DNA of 64,000 nt, from positions 23,414,212 to 23,478,211 of the forward strand of contig CM067522.1 of NCBI GenBank assembly GCA_034509495.1. Reading direction: 5' to 3'. The translations under genes were made by a program, and so were the position numbers. This DNA is from Acestrorhynchus altus (taxonomy: Eukaryota > Chordata > Actinopteri > Characiformes > Acestrorhynchidae). Every line of letters begins with the position of its first letter. Positions within the stretch are counted from its first letter, which is position 1. Below are positions 14,116 through 27,725 of the stretch, piece by piece. Below the pieces are notes generated by a model. The model worked only from the letters and a program-made list of their open reading frames with translations, ran no database searches and was not told the DNA's origin.

Positions 14116-16867
14116 TGTGTGTTCTCTAACATGCGGCTCCATAATTCAGTACAGCACTGGTCAGAAGTTCAGAAACTGTACTGCCTCTATAAACCGGTAG
14201 CGTATGTGGACACAGATCTGTTAAACAGTCGAAACCCCGAGAAAACCTTTAATTCTGTCAACGTATTCAAACAGACAGACGTCTGATCTTCACTGTAACT
14301 ACACCGAGAGATGACGATGAACAAACACACACACGTGAAGAAATTAGTTTTATAAAACATAATAAACAGAAATGTTATTTTCTATTAATTCTGTTTATAA
14401 ATGATGTTTAAAGACGTTTCTTCAGGTGTGTGTGTTTAATCACCTCCATCAGTGTAGTTACGGTGAAGATCAGACGTCCGTGTTTGGGGGGTGTTCGAAC
14501 TTTTTCACGAGTGTATAGATATCACACCGTATATGACAATTATAGATCATTAAGCTGCAAGAACACAAAATACCTCTGTCCAAAGGATTTGTGGACACCC
14601 CACTAACTGACCATCCAACATCCTGACCTCACTAATGCTCTTCTATACAATCAAATCCTCACAGACATGCACCAGAATCCAGAATACACGCCTCCCTGTC
14701 AGTAGACACACTTGGTTCTGGAACATTGTGAGGATTTGGTGAGAAGATGGCATCAGTGAGGTCAGGATGTCGATCACCTCCTCAGCTCCTCTCAGAAGTT
14801 CTGATGGAGCTGCATCGTTCCAGAGAACACGGTTCCACTGCTCCACAGCTCAACGCTGGGGGTCTTTATACCCTCTAGTCCACACCTGCTATTAGACATG
14901 GAGACCAGCAGGGTCATGTGTGTTAGTTTATTTACTTTAGAGGGTCCTATTCTATTGGCAGTACTTCTCAAGCTGTGAGTGCATTTGCACATCTGTGTCA
15001 GCAATGGGTGCAGCTTAAAGTAGCTGTGTTCATTAGAAGGGGTGTCCATAAGTATCTGGACAGAGTCGGGACTCACTCTTAAGTACGGTCTTAATTTTGG
15101 TCATCATGGGCTGGACGCCCGACTCCCCGTCGGACTGGTGGTCGCTGTCTCCTGCGTACTTGTCCTCGGCCAGGCGCAGCTTCTTCGGCACAGGCATACC
15201 TTCCTCCAACAGCGCATCTACATCATTGTCAAAGTCCTCCTGGAAGAGAGCGCTGCTTAGTGACCAGCTCAGCCCGAGGACCCAGCTGATCCGGGGTGCT
15301 GAGACCAGACCGTAACCCTGCACTGGTCCACCTGAGTCCCACGCTCCCGGACAGCGTTCAGGTCCAGGGGCTCGTTAATGGAAGCACAGCGTCGTTACTC
15401 GATTTCCATTAGAATGTGAGACTGAACTGTCTCACTTCTATAAGTGTTTCTATTCACTCGTCATGACAACAGAATTGAAACGTCCTACCACAGCAACCAG
15501 TACAAAAGACTCCTTCACTCTCCGCTTCCCGCCGTCGCTGCTGCAGCTCTAAAAGTCCATCATACTGGTTTACAAACTCTCAAGTTCTATACAACTGGTT
15601 TCAAAAGCGACTGACCATTAAGAACTAGTAACACCGACAGCTGTAAAGACAAATCACAGTAGTCCCTTCCTCTCCATTTCTGCTTTTGTCACATCGGCAC
15701 TGAAAGGTCATCATCAGCTGAAGTGCAGGTGGGTCATGCAACAAGACAATGACCCGTACAGAAGTCTACCACTGTGTTTTCTCAATTAAAGAAAAGCGTA
15801 AATGCGTTGTGACTACAGTGTATAAAAACCACAGTGTACGGTGTAGATATATAGCTGCAAAAGCAAAGTCTAAATATACCACACCATCTGCAGAACCGAG
15901 TGAGAACATTCAAGCTGCATGGGATGGATCATCACAGGACACCATTAGGAACCTCTACACCTCCATGCAGAGACGTCTGGCGTGTTGCGTTAAACCCGAC
16001 GCCGTACTGAGAGACACCACTTCTGTATGAGTAGATCAATAAATATTGATCAGATCAGACTACAGTTATCATCAGATATTGATCCTGATCACCTTCATCC
16101 TGATTACAATCAATCACTTCCTCAAACCACACAAATCAATCATTATTTAAACAAAAAAAAGGTTCACGCACCTCATAGGAGTACCCAAGATCCTCTTCGT
16201 TGGCTTGCTCCTGCTGAACTATCATCTCTGATGTGAACTCACTCTGCTCGCCGTCGTCCGCTTCCAGAAAGTTCTCGCTGAAATCCTCCAGTTCATCCAG
16301 CACTGCAAACTCAACCTTGTTCTCCTGGTCGACCTCGGGCTCTTCGCTCTTCCTATCTAGGCTGAGGGCGCGGCCGCTTGCACCTGAACTGACCCGTCCC
16401 GCTCCCTGTTCTAGGCCGTCATGCACCTGTCCATTCTCTAAGTCTTGCTCTCTGTCCCCCATCTGCCCCACGCCTGTGTACAGCACCTTCCTGTCTTTGC
16501 TTTTGCTGCTGTCACTGCCGAAGCTGACGCTGATCTTAACATCTCTGAGGAGCTTAAGGTCAGGGAGGAATTTGGTGACGGGGGGCGCGTGGCGGGCGGT
16601 TCTAGGGCACGAGCCGCCGGGACCACAAGGGGCGGCGGTTGCACATCGACTGCTAAAGGACACGGAGCCCTTGGTAAGAATCAGAGAGTCCCTGTCCTCT
16701 GCCGGGGTGAGCGCTGGTCCATCACCACCAGAGCTAACGTCCATTTCCTCGGCGTCACTGGACGTTTGCAGGGGAGGTGGTGGAGGTGCTTTACACGTAC
16801 CGTTCCCCGACCCTTCGTCAGCAGGGGGCTCCAGCGGGAGAGGGGGAAAGAACTCGCCGACATCCAT
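9229..16867 (-). CDS. dgcr8: DGCR8 microprocessor complex subunit
   Basis: Thirteen coding exons on the minus strand: 16867-16172, 15239-15077, 13952-13810, 13396-13060, 12817-12620, 12223-12122, 12029-11931, 11496-11414, 10309-10209, 10087-9981, 9818-9691, 9543-9430 and 9312-9229. Phases close exactly to 784 codons; human DGCR8 is 773 aa. In order: an acidic N-terminus from [15 protein letters not shown]; a WW motif near residues 290-325 ([31 protein letters not shown]); the heme-domain cysteine in [11 protein letters not shown]; a first dsRBD ([20 protein letters not shown]); a second dsRBD ([37 protein letters not shown]); and the Drosha-binding tail ending [12 protein letters not shown]8 binds pri-miRNA hairpins with Drosha in the nucleus. 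The first coding exon contains the mir-1306 hairpin, which fits the known cleavage of DGCR8 mRNA by its own complex. Confidence 0.97.
10976..11345. mobile_element. dispersed non-autonomous repeat in dgcr8 intron
   Basis: Most complete copy: includes the shared block and then ggtcctgtggggtcctgatc, tcattgaagatcagggtgaa and gcagagaaacagatgaacta, probably toward one end of the element. Confidence 0.7.
13765..13804. repeat. (CA)n next to dgcr8 exon 4 donor
   Basis: About 20 ca units ending directly at the 5' splice site of the WW-domain exon (donor at 13809-13804). Confidence 0.95.
14066..14121. repeat. (GT)n in dgcr8 intron 3
   Basis: About 27 gt units, with one interruption. Confidence 0.97.
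14575..15065. mobile_element. MITE inserted next to dgcr8 exon 3
   Basis: Left end aggatttgtggacacccc and right end ggggtgtccataagtatctg are inverted copies. Its right end lies about 6-10 bp from the exon 3 donor (GTGAGT at 15076-15071). Confidence 0.7.
15845..16110 (+). mobile_element. Tc1-like transposase C-terminal remnant in dgcr8 intron
   Basis: Plus strand encodes [20 protein letters not shown] and ends [15 protein letters not shown], the same family as 29905-30650. It lies antisense to dgcr8 and about 60 bp from the exon 2 donor. Confidence 0.75.
16712..16790 (-). ncRNA. mir1306: mir-1306 precursor hairpin inside dgcr8 coding exon
   Basis: The minus strand reads a near-perfect hairpin. 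The 5p arm is at 16780-16759 and begins CCACCTCCCCTGCAAACG; the 3p arm is at 16740-16723 and begins ACGTTAGCTCTGGTGG. The arms pair through ACGTCCA with TGGACGT and through CACCACC with GGTGGTG, leaving a loop of about 15 nt. As I recall them, the human miR-1306 arms are identical in 5p and differ by one base in 3p. The same bases encode the [20 protein letters not shown] part of DGCR8. In mammals this hairpin is cut by Drosha-DGCR8 and lowers dgcr8 mRNA. Confidence 0.85.
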
Positions 16868-17150
16868 CTTCCAATTTCTAATAAACCCAAAGCTCTCGCT
16901 GAAACACGGAGAATTGAGAGGGCTTAGGACAGACCTGCCTGACGCATTAAAGTCTTACGCTAGAAGGTAAGAAAGAGCCCAACTACACCCGCAGGAGCAT
17001 CACACGGCTTGGAAAACAACAACGCTCATGTGCAGACCGTGTACAGTGTTGAATATGCTAAGCTGACTACATTGTTCTTTTCATTAATGTAGACAGCTTT
17101 CTGAAATCACTGTCTCAATTATTGGAAATCACAATGCATTCAGCTTAAAC
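16868..17150 (-). other. dgcr8: dgcr8 5' UTR part of exon 2 (inferred)
   Basis: Region between the dgcr8 ATG and the mir-3618-like hairpin. A TTTCAG acceptor-like site occurs at 16901-16899 after a pyrimidine-rich run. Because the hairpin lies upstream of it, I prefer an exon that starts above 17138. Both isoforms are possible. Confidence 0.45.
17062..17138 (-). ncRNA. mir3618: mir-3618-like hairpin in dgcr8 5' leader
   Basis: The minus strand at 17095-17074 reads TGTCTACATTAATGAAAAGA followed by AC. From memory, human miR-3618 is the same except for one base near its 3' end. The upstream arm (around 17125-17105, with GAGACAG) pairs with CTGTCT of the mature arm, and the flanks (ATTGT with ACAAT) extend the stem. 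It lies about 200 bp upstream of the dgcr8 start codon. This matches the second, 5'-UTR hairpin of human DGCR8 and suggests that the exon carrying the start codon reaches at least this far upstream. Confidence 0.75.
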
Positions 17151-18753
17151 CTCGCCCACGTCTAAGCACTGTCCATCCTCGCAGGCCGGGTCTTCTACCA
17201 GAGCTGGAAGAGGTCAGAGAGAGAAGACAGGACGTTAACGTGTTACGAGACAGTCCGTCCGGCGATCGGTCCATTGCTTTTCCGATACTGACGGAATCCA
17301 CAGCATGCATTAGTTCGGACCTACAGCTGGACGACGTGACCAACAACCCTTATCTTCATATGCGTCAGAGACATCGTGATGTACGATACGATGGAGACAA
17401 AGAGCGTCGGACTGCTGCGAAACTCAGACTGCCGGAGAGTCCGATACGTAAATGAGTACCGGTGTGATTAGATACTGGGTTTTGCATTAAGACCGTAGCT
17501 CTTGCTGAGAGTCTACTGCACAGCTGAAGACATTTCGGTTCCAGTTGGACAGACTTTAAAACACAGTTAAACCGGTTGTGGTAAATCCTAAAGGTGTTCA
17601 GAAACGGGGTTTTGAAAGGGTGTGCAATTATCTAAATGTTTATCTGGCACCTGTTAAACTGGGTTGTGGTTATTCCCAGTCTCATTAACTGGTAAATGGA
17701 AAGAAGCAGAAGACACCACTAAACTGTATTACAGCGGACACTATACAAATCGCCCATAAACTGCATTGTTGGACACAAATGGGGACATTGCTCCCTACAA
17801 GCTTTACACTGGTTCATTACCGTGGTAAATGTTGGTGCTGGACAGTATCGTAAATATCAATATATCACAGAACATTCCGTAAAAGATAAATTGTAACGTC
17901 CATACTGGATTATCTGTTAGGCAGGTGACGATCCGTGTACGGCGTAACCCCAGTAAACAGTGTGAGTGGGACGTTTGTGTGGAACTGGTTCGGTTCTGGA
18001 GGACGACACTCTACAGAGTCTTGTTCAGATGATGTCCTAGAAACATCGTAATTAAAGGTTATTAAATATACTTCGACGTTATATTCTGTTCAGCTTTTCA
18101 ACGTATCGTATATCACCATTTCTCTTAACGTTGTTCAGTCTCATCGCCCAGATCGACTGAACATAAATGAAAATATCGTAACACTCTATCGTAACAGTGC
18201 GGTGTGCAGACAGGGGGCGATATATATATCGCTTCAGTATCGTAGACCAGCGCAACACTGGTATGGTTCAGCAAATATCGCCACAATAAAGCACGATAAA
18301 ACGAAATCGTTACAGCTCTGAGGGTTTATTTCTGTGAACCTTTAAATAGTGTATTATTAACAAGACGGTTACTATGGCAACCCCTCTGATTCAACCAGTA
18401 ATAATATCAGTATCGACCAGCAAACACTCCTGGTCATAATCAATAAGAGTCACATGACTCTGGATCCTGATTAAACCCAAGTTAATCGATTCAGAACCGG
18501 GGAATCGATTCAGGAGTCGGTTCGCGGAATATTAGACTTAGTGAATCGATCTGAACACTGTTTAAAGCAGGAACACTCAGATCATAATCACAATCACAAC
18601 AACAATCACAACAACAATAATATAAGAGTAAAATTAATAATTAAATTACTAATCGTCTGGAACCGAACCGAACTCAGCTTTAGCTTTAGCTCTGCCGGTA
18701 AAACAGACGGATGCGGATCAGAACCGGATCAGAACTGGAGCGAGTCTGCTCAC

Positions 18754-18880
18754 CTTAACGCGGCGGAACCGGCAGCGTGCGTTCAGAGCGCGGTTCTGGT
18801 TCTGGTCGGCGGTTTGGCGGCGCTGAGGCGGGAAGCTGCGCGCGCTCCCTCCGCCATCTTCTGTCCTCAGAGCCCGGATA
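18754..18880 (-). promoter_or_regulatory. dgcr8: dgcr8 promoter and non-coding exon 1
   Basis: GC-rich, CpG-containing segment. On the minus strand a good 5' splice site (AAG|GTGAGC) ends at 18754. Just upstream, 18851-18860 reads CCGCCATCTT, the reverse complement of the YY1/initiator motif AAGATGGCGG often found at TATA-less transcription starts. I infer transcription start near 18850-18870 and splicing into the exon with the start codon. No transcript evidence is available to me. Confidence 0.55.
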
Positions 18881-18970
18881 CAGATCCGAACGAGCCGACT
18901 CTCTGAACAGAAAAGCCGACTCCCAACTGAATCACTCTATCACAGCTTCTGCTGGGGCCTCCTTTCAGAT

Positions 18971-19030
18971 CTGAACTGGTTTCAGAAGGTCTGAACTGGT
19001 TTCGGGAGATCTGAACTGGTTTCAGAAGGT
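18971..19030. repeat. 20-bp tandem repeat, three copies
   Basis: ctgaactggtttcagaaggt and a variant, upstream of dgcr8. Confidence 0.9.
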
Positions 19031-19035
19031 CTGAT

Positions 19036-20700
19036 GGTCTATCTTATACACAGTGTCTTATTTAATTCCGTCTGATCAAACGAACACGTGCTGAATCTGA
19101 TCCGTCTGATTGGACTGGACGTGGATAGCCAGCACTGCTGAATCGATTCACTGATACGGACAGAATCGACTCGTTAAATTGAATCGAACGCTTCATCACG
19201 ATTGTGGCGGACTCCGCCTCTTTGCCTGCGCGGTGCGCCATAATGCGCCACATGGCAGATCCTGTACCCCAGGCTGCCTTTGGGGTCTTCAGCTGCTGCC
19301 TGATTAAAAACCACAAGAAAGACCCGCCATAAAGGCTTTTCCAGCTGAATCAGCTGATTTATGATGTATTTACTAAGTATATATTCTCGATTTAACTGTA
19401 GTATAAATAATAATCATAACCACCAATATACACCAAAGCATTTGATACCATTTTAAATGATCATTCAGATTTTGATTAAACATCAATAATCTTTATATTT
19501 ATCAGTTTGTTTGTCTGTGTGCATTATAATTAATTTTATATGTGTTTTTGAGGGGTTCAACTGATCAGTAACATTCGTATATCTTATATACGGTCTCTTA
19601 CAGACAGTCTATCTTACATACATTATAGCTTATAAAAGTCTCTTATATACAGTCTTATATAATTCTATTTTATATTTTTTCTTTCGGCTGCTGCCTTCAG
19701 GGGTCGTCATAGTGAATCATCTGCCTGCCTCTTCCTGACGCAACCTTCACCATTGATCTGGGCTTGAGACCAGCAGCGCACAAACTACACCCCTAATGTC
19801 TGATTACAGTACATTCTCATATACAGTCAGTGGATTATTGTGACAGAGCTGCAGGAGCGGAGAGACACTGCATGCTGAGCTCAGATCAGAGCTGTTGTGT
19901 GTGAAATGTCAAGATTCATGCAATATGTTTTGGTAAGTGCTGTACTTTTTTGTAAAAAACGTGTGCAAATTAAAAGTGCCTAAAACTCTTGAACATGAAG
20001 GCGTTAAAATGTCTGGAAACTTTTGTCCAAAACTTCAAATGTTGTAACAAAAAAAACAAAAAACAAAAAAAAAACTTTTTGAGCTATAAACACCAAATTA
20101 GACAGAGTTGAAGATCTCGCAGAGTAGCTTCATGCAATATGTTGAAAACGCTATATAATTATAAAAGAATGTATAATACAGACACTATATTACCATATAA
20201 AACATATAAATAGTGCATGAAAAAAAGAGTCCTGTAGGAGGGGGTATTGCACATTATTATTGCACTTTTGAGCTGTTTATTGCACCAAGTCCAGTTGTGT
20301 GGTGGTGGTCAGGTTGCGGGTTACTGGTTGGTGGGTTCAGGTTCAGGATAGACATTTTAAAGTTTGAACGGAGTCAATATTTTAAAAAAATGTGCATGGA
20401 ATTACGGAGGCAAAAAACAGGTGGAAAAATAAAAATAAGTATGTTTTGCTCAAAAGATGACATTGCACATTCCCTAAGCTGGTGTGGTAAAGTGACATCA
20501 CTGTAAAATTTCTGAACATTCCATCATTCATTCCAATGAGGAAAACTACCTGCTGCAATAACACTAATAAATGGTGCTTACCTGGTCCCGTATTAACACA
20601 TAGACTGTATATAAGACTGTATATATGTCTATCTTATATACAGTTGTGTATATACAGTCTATCTAATATACAGTTCTCATGCTGTACTAATCAGCGGTCA
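19036..20700. other. intergenic region between dgcr8 and tia1
   Basis: AT-rich spacer with no gene that I can support. It contains a dispersed fish repeat fragment near 19680-19800 (ctttcggctgctgccttcag and onward) and short tata/ctta-rich stretches at 19570-19680 and 20600-20680 that repeat the phrase cttatatacagtctat. There is an A-rich run at 20048-20076. Confidence 0.5.
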
Positions 20701-21072
20701 CACATTCTTTTAATTTATGCGTGACGTCACTGGCGGGACTCCGAAAGGGTTAAAAGCATGTCGTTCAGCAGACCGGAAACGTCCGGACTCCTCCAATCCG
20801 GTCGCGACAAGCAGGAAAATCGAGGGGTGCAGAATTCGGCGCTACACCAATTTCGCCGCGCCGCGGGCCGGCTGTGATTGGCTGCGCGGCCGGGCCGGTG
20901 ACGTCACACCGCTACGTATGCGCAGGCCGTTAGAGGAAGTGCTCAACGCTGCTCGTTTAGCACAAAGACTCGGAACCGGCTGACCGACCGCCTGCCCGCC
21001 GCCCCGCCGCCCGCTCAGCCCGCAGCCCGCAGCCCGCCCGGTCCGCTCCGCCCGCAGCCGCTCCGCCACACC

Positions 21073-24618
<3,546 letters not shown>

Positions 24619-24965
24619 TGAACAGAGACTGGGTCTGTTTCTTGTACCACTTGGATCGTGAGTGTGTACAGTGTAACTCGGTGTCCACACACATCTACAG
24701 TCCATCCTCAGAACTGCTCGGGTGTTCATTGTGGTGATGGACTCCAGTAACTGAACATCTGACCGTTGCAGTGCAGCAGTGACCGCACCAGTACATAGAC
24801 CTAAATCCAGCCTCCAGTTCTGGCACTGGTACCGAACCTTTGTTGGATTAATAAATGGAGACATGAGGCATCAGGAGCGACTTAAACCTGACTTTATAAA
24901 AGTGAAAATCACAGATTTACACACTAACTCGTTTTTGATTCGTGTGTGTGTGTGTGTGTTTGATT

Positions 24966-25465
24966 NNNNNNNNNNNNNNNNNNNNNNNNNNNNNNNNNNN
25001 NNNNNNNNNNNNNNNNNNNNNNNNNNNNNNNNNNNNNNNNNNNNNNNNNNNNNNNNNNNNNNNNNNNNNNNNNNNNNNNNNNNNNNNNNNNNNNNNNNNN
25101 NNNNNNNNNNNNNNNNNNNNNNNNNNNNNNNNNNNNNNNNNNNNNNNNNNNNNNNNNNNNNNNNNNNNNNNNNNNNNNNNNNNNNNNNNNNNNNNNNNNN
25201 NNNNNNNNNNNNNNNNNNNNNNNNNNNNNNNNNNNNNNNNNNNNNNNNNNNNNNNNNNNNNNNNNNNNNNNNNNNNNNNNNNNNNNNNNNNNNNNNNNNN
25301 NNNNNNNNNNNNNNNNNNNNNNNNNNNNNNNNNNNNNNNNNNNNNNNNNNNNNNNNNNNNNNNNNNNNNNNNNNNNNNNNNNNNNNNNNNNNNNNNNNNN
25401 NNNNNNNNNNNNNNNNNNNNNNNNNNNNNNNNNNNNNNNNNNNNNNNNNNNNNNNNNNNNNNNNN
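24966..25465. other. assembly gap of 500 N
   Basis: Exactly 500 unknown bases, a conventional placeholder length. It cuts tia1 and is followed at once by TTAGGG repeats. Translated ORFs across it are meaningless. Confidence 1.
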
Positions 25466-25616
25466 TAGGGTTAGGGTTAGGGAAACGGTAAGACCCAGTG
25501 ATTCCAAATTTTAATATGTTGTTTGGGGGCCAAATATAAGATAAGGATCGAAGGTTTGGTGCCTCTAGGCCTTACGGTTAATGACGAGCTTAGGGTTAGG
25601 GTTAGGGTTAGGGCTT
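25466..25616. repeat. interstitial telomere-like TTAGGG repeats
   Basis: TTAGGG runs at 25466-25481 and again at 25589-25615, separated by about 110 bp of unique-looking sequence. They begin exactly at the gap edge, so the unresolved gap may hold a longer array. Confidence 0.85.
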
Positions 25617-25779
25617 TTTTGGGATTTGTTGTTTTGTTTGAATTTTCCTTTAAAAATGTTACATTTACTCAAATTAAACTTTTGATCTGTCATCAATGTT
25701 CTATTACGAATAAAATAGACATTTGCCATCTCCACTTCATTGCATTCAGTATTTATTCACAATTTGTTTAGTGTCCCAA

Positions 25780-26315
25780 CATTTGTGGAATCCGGTTTGT
25801 ACTAACACTAGCCTGCATCCTACTCACACTCCCATATAACTCATTACCTATTCATATTTACACCACATTTAGTATGAGCAACATTTCTTTTCTATTCTAC
25901 ATCTTTTATGTAGAATCCCATGTCTGTGCTCTCGCATGTTGACCAGAGGAGGATGGGTTCCTCTCAAGGTTTCCTCCTCCTAGTCAGAGGGAGTTTTTCC
26001 TTTGCCACTGTTGCCACTGGCTGCTCATTTGAGGCTTGGACCCAGATTTCAGGAGAGCTGCTTTTTGTGAGACTTCTTTGTTGTAAAAAGCACAATATAA
26101 ATAAACTTTGAGGTTCTTGCAGGTATTTGAAGAGCAGATGCATGAAAGGAAAGTGCTTGTAAGTTTCCAGTGGGAGGGAGAAGGAATCAAAATGTAGAAG
26201 GGTGCTTAGAATAGTGGAGTTAAGAGAAAAAAAGAAGGGAGGGAGATTGTGAAGGAAAAGGAGTGATGGTCAGAAAAGTCAAGGGGAGTAACTGTCAGAT
26301 CCAAGGCAGGGTCAG
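25780..26315. repeat. dispersed repeat (fish SINE/LINE-tail type)
   Basis: The segment at 25915-26111 (gaccagaggaggatgggttc, then gagggagtttttcctttgcc) has the wording of a repeat module found widely in fish genomes. It ends in an AATATAAATAAA-like tail. I cannot name the family with certainty. The following 200 bp is purine-rich, with no gene seen. Confidence 0.45.
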
Positions 26316-26745
26316 GTCAAATGAAGATAGAAGTTGTAGGAGACAAGATGACTGTCATTAGTGGCTTCAACCTTACATCTGAGATACTGCAATGAGTGAA
26401 GTCTCAGAGAGACATCTCTCAGGGGTGCCCAGTTCAATGAAATTGCCCAATGGACCAGGAGGTTGATGGAACACAACATTGTGGAATTTGGTGTGAAAAG
26501 ATGCGGCAACGGCATGGAATTCAAAAGAAGAAACGTCAAGAAGCGAGAGCGGAGATTATCGCCACGCCTGCGAGACAAGCAAACCTGTGCCTCCACCTCT
26601 ACCTACCCTTTGTGGAGAATGAGCGAAAGGAGGACAGGGCAGCCGGGAGTTGCAGTGTTCACAGAGGTGATCCACGTTTCTGTCAGGGCCAAGATATTTA
26701 CAGATTGGGCAGACGCCAGAGCTGAGATGGTCACAACAAATTGCC
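26315..26745 (-). mobile_element. LINE endonuclease-domain remnant
   Basis: The minus strand encodes NILALTETWITSVNTATPGC followed by degenerate sequence with CLSRRRGD and LLVHWAISLNWAPL. These correspond to the apurinic endonuclease part of a fish L2/Rex-like LINE ORF2. The reading frame is broken between the pieces at about 26597-26603. Dead fragment. Confidence 0.6.
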
Positions 26746-26859
26746 TAAATACAAACTTTAGTCTTACCTTCATTAGACATTTTTGACTGATTTTCATTTT
26801 ACAGTTTATGTATAAGCCCTCAAATAGGTTGCAAAATGCATCTTTTTTAGTAAGCAAAA

Positions 26860-27020
26860 CTTTGCTGATAGTTTAAAAGGATCTAAGCATGAGGAATCTG
26901 GATTCCAGCCTCGTCTAGTAGATAAGGATATTATCAGCAGAGTGACCAGCAAAGCACTTTTGTAAGTTGCTCTGGACCAGGGCGTCTGTAAAATTGCTTT
27001 TACATTTACATTCCTGACAT
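26860..27020 (+). repeat. LINE 3' tail fragment
   Basis: Reads gattccagcctcgtctagta and then agcaaagcacttttgtaagt, ending ctggaccagggcgtctgtaa. The same tail occurs at 32890-33000 and at 51040-51150, so this is one repeat family. Confidence 0.6.
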
Positions 27021-27429
27021 TTAGCAAGCTTTTAAGGTCACACCAAAAATTGCCTAAATACATCAAACTATATAGTCTTATCTTCACAGAGATTTTGACT
27101 TTTAAAGTGAAAATTACTATTGGATTGTGTTTTTTGAAGGATATTGTTTTTGATTAACCCAAATACCAGTCATTTACATTTTGTTCCTTAAAGTACGCAG
27201 CATTACACAATTCTGGACAAAAGTTGTCTGGCAGTTCCAATGTTGGAAAGTGTATTAGTAGCAGCTCACCAGCCTGGAAAAGAAATTGACCATTCTCCAT
27301 GATGCTCCAAAGACCATCAGCATGATTCTGAAGCTGCTGTTTTAAAAGTACAATTGAATGATTTACAGTGATTGGCCAATTACACCACAAATGATCAGTA
27401 AACACCACAGATGAGTAATCCAATTAAAT

Positions 27430-27435
27430 TTTATT
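27430..27435 (-). terminator. ewsr1: ewsr1 polyadenylation signal
   Basis: AATAAA on the minus strand, about 290 bp after the ewsr1 stop codon and the last strong signal before transposon debris. This gives a 3' UTR of about 300 nt, AT-rich and plausible for this gene. Confidence 0.65.
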
Positions 27436-27725
27436 CTCAAAGAGTTTGGGAGTAGTACAGTTAGGTGGGAAAGGGAGTAAAACATCCAGTACAAAATTAA
27501 ACTGAATTTGGAATCGTACACTGAAAGAAAAAAGGCAGAAAAAGCAATGAACTAGCTTAACTAAAAGCAACAATAAAAAGTAAACTACTAAAGAGACTAA
27601 AAAAAAAAAGCAAAGTGAACATAGTCTGTGGCATAACCATATAAATATGGACATGTAAATTAAAAAGATCTTTTTAAAAGTACACCCCTTTCAACAGGCT
27701 GCTCACGCTTTGTGTAGATGATGCT

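Noticed and set aside
16868..16901. TTTCAG acceptor at 16899 as the only start of dgcr8 exon 2
   Set aside because: The mir-3618-like hairpin lies upstream, and in human it belongs to the 5' UTR; kept only as a possible isoform.
16233..16970. 245-codon plus-strand frame opposite dgcr8 exon 2
   Set aside because: Shadow of the GC-rich antisense coding exon; no family resemblance.
24779..25514. ORFs across the N gap
   Set aside because: Translation of unknown bases.
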